Position numbers and translations under genes: made by a program | The notes under the pieces: generated by a model | Database searches by the model: none | What the model saw: only the letters and a program-made list of their open reading frames with translations | Told to the model about the DNA's origin: nothing | From: Caldithrix sp. | GTDB lineage: Bacteria > Zhuqueibacterota > Zhuqueibacteria > Thermofontimicrobiales > Sulfurfontimicrobiaceae | Direction: 5' to 3' | Length of the DNA: 64,000 bases | NCBI GenBank assembly: GCA_020722815.1 | Contig: DYKB01000021.1 | Coordinates: 29,821-93,820, forward strand | In this document: positions 63,773 through 64,000 of the stretch, piece after piece | Position numbering within the stretch: position 1 is the stretch's first letter | Layout: each line of letters starts with the position of its first letter

Positions 63773-63802
63773 GGATCTCCTTTCTGGGAATTTACAATTA
63801 AA

Positions 63803-63886
63803 GAAGCTGTTGCTTCGGGATAATAATGATGATCGAAAAGCTGGAGCTTTTCGAATAGGGGGTAACCAAACTGGAGTTTGGTTACC
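63803..63886. repeat. Three small hairpins, two with a CTGGAG centre
   Basis: GAAGC-TGTT-GCTTC (63803-63816); a 10-bp stem TCGAAAAGCT / AGCTTTTCGA around GG (63833-63854); and a 12-bp stem GGTAACCAAACT / AGTTTGGTTACC around GG (63861-63886). The shared CTGGAG centre suggests a REP-like family; none has a T-tract. Confidence 0.65.
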
Positions 63887-63891
63887 AGCTA

Positions 63892-64000
63892 AACCTTGCG
63901 AAGGTTAAATTTAATGCTGCAGATAGATTAACAATAGCATTTTATTCAATATACATAATCCAGACAATTTAAAAACCTTCGCAAGGTTAATTCTCGGACA
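63892..64000. repeat. AACCTTGCGA-ended palindromic unit, copy B (may run past window)
   Basis: Starts AACCTTGCGAAGGTT (63892-63906) and near its end has the reverse complement AACCTTCGCAAGGTT, then AATTCTCGGACA at the window edge. Ends of copies A and B are 228 bases apart, hinting at an array that continues outside. Confidence 0.7.

Larger units (their letters stand above)
63250..64000. other. Gene-free repeat array downstream of hsdR
   Basis: At least four kinds of repeat in ~750 bases: a GTCAT..ATGAC-type inverted repeat (63334-63449), a nested palindrome related to that of the MITE (63524-63678), two copies of an AACCTTGCGAAGGTT-ended unit (63678-63772 and 63892-64000), and three small hairpins between them. 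No coding frame, RNA gene or hsdM/hsdS trace is seen. Confidence 0.7.

Noticed and set aside
63250..64000. CRISPR array
   Set aside because: Repeats are palindromic units of different families with variable length and spacing; no regular repeat-spacer pattern and no cas genes.
1..64000. tRNA or rRNA genes
   Set aside because: No cloverleaf-like or rRNA-like segments were noticed in the intergenic stretches by eye; a tRNAscan run would settle it.

Overview
The window reads as an AT-rich chromosome segment of a Gram-negative bacterium of the FCB superphylum, most like Calditrichota, candidate phylum KSB1 or a relative. The main evidence is nine proteins ending in the same ~85-residue FlgD-like / type IX secretion (T9SS) sorting domain (NYPNPFNPxTxI ... 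IYNLLGQ ... WDGRD ... GVYFYxL ... RKMxLxx). Other support is the mix of dockerin-, cohesin-, FG-GAP- and Big-1-type surface modules and frequent TTG starts. The phylum is inferred from protein style; no rRNA or tRNA gene was seen.

Layout. 1-10 kb: a 5'-truncated GHL10-type glycosidase with a T9SS tail, a phosphohexomutase, an orphan membrane-anchored protein, a heparinase/alginate-lyase-like polysaccharide lyase and a PKD/discoidin surface protein. 10-15.3 kb: a TatT-like lipid-free TPR protein, a diacylglycerol-kinase-like lipid kinase, and a four-gene ECF vitamin transporter (S, A, pseudo-A, T). 15.3-23.5 kb (minus strand): a TPR-tailed orphan, then a three-gene group of a TolB/CsgG-like small periplasmic protein, a 1497-residue BNR/HYDIN T9SS protein and a Ser/Thr kinase with a periplasmic TPR sensor. 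23.8-28.9 kb: a KAP-like membrane P-loop NTPase followed by a helical-repeat partner. 29.0-29.5 kb: an hsp20 gene with a candidate sigma-54 promoter. 29.9-49.8 kb (minus strand): five very large secreted proteins built from SGNH esterase, FG-GAP propeller, dockerin, cohesin, InlB-like and Big-1 Ig modules. 50.3-52.8 kb: a GH39-like glycosidase with BACON and malectin domains. 53.9-57.2 kb: an FrdX-like iron-sulfur protein behind a CRP/FNR-type box, and an ASPIC/UnbV FG-GAP T9SS protein. 57.3-63.2 kb: a defence-like patch with an AAA/OLD-type ATPase plus DUF4276 TOPRIM-like partner, a 474-bp MITE, a small orphan and a solitary HsdR. 63.25-64 kb: an array of palindromic repeats with no gene.

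How it fits together. Much of the coding capacity goes to secreted carbohydrate-active or surface-display proteins exported by Sec plus T9SS, which suits a polysaccharide-degrading, probably anaerobic particle coloniser. The most unusual points are (i) an ECF transporter whose two ATPases have lost complementary motifs, so that only one composite ATP site can form; (ii) the KAP NTPase/TPR pair; (iii) a complete MITE with 16-bp terminal inverted repeats and an exact 8-bp target duplication in the defence patch; (iv) C-tracts in the hsdR promoter spacer; and (v) carbohydrate-binding modules inserted inside Ig-like domains of two SGNH proteins.
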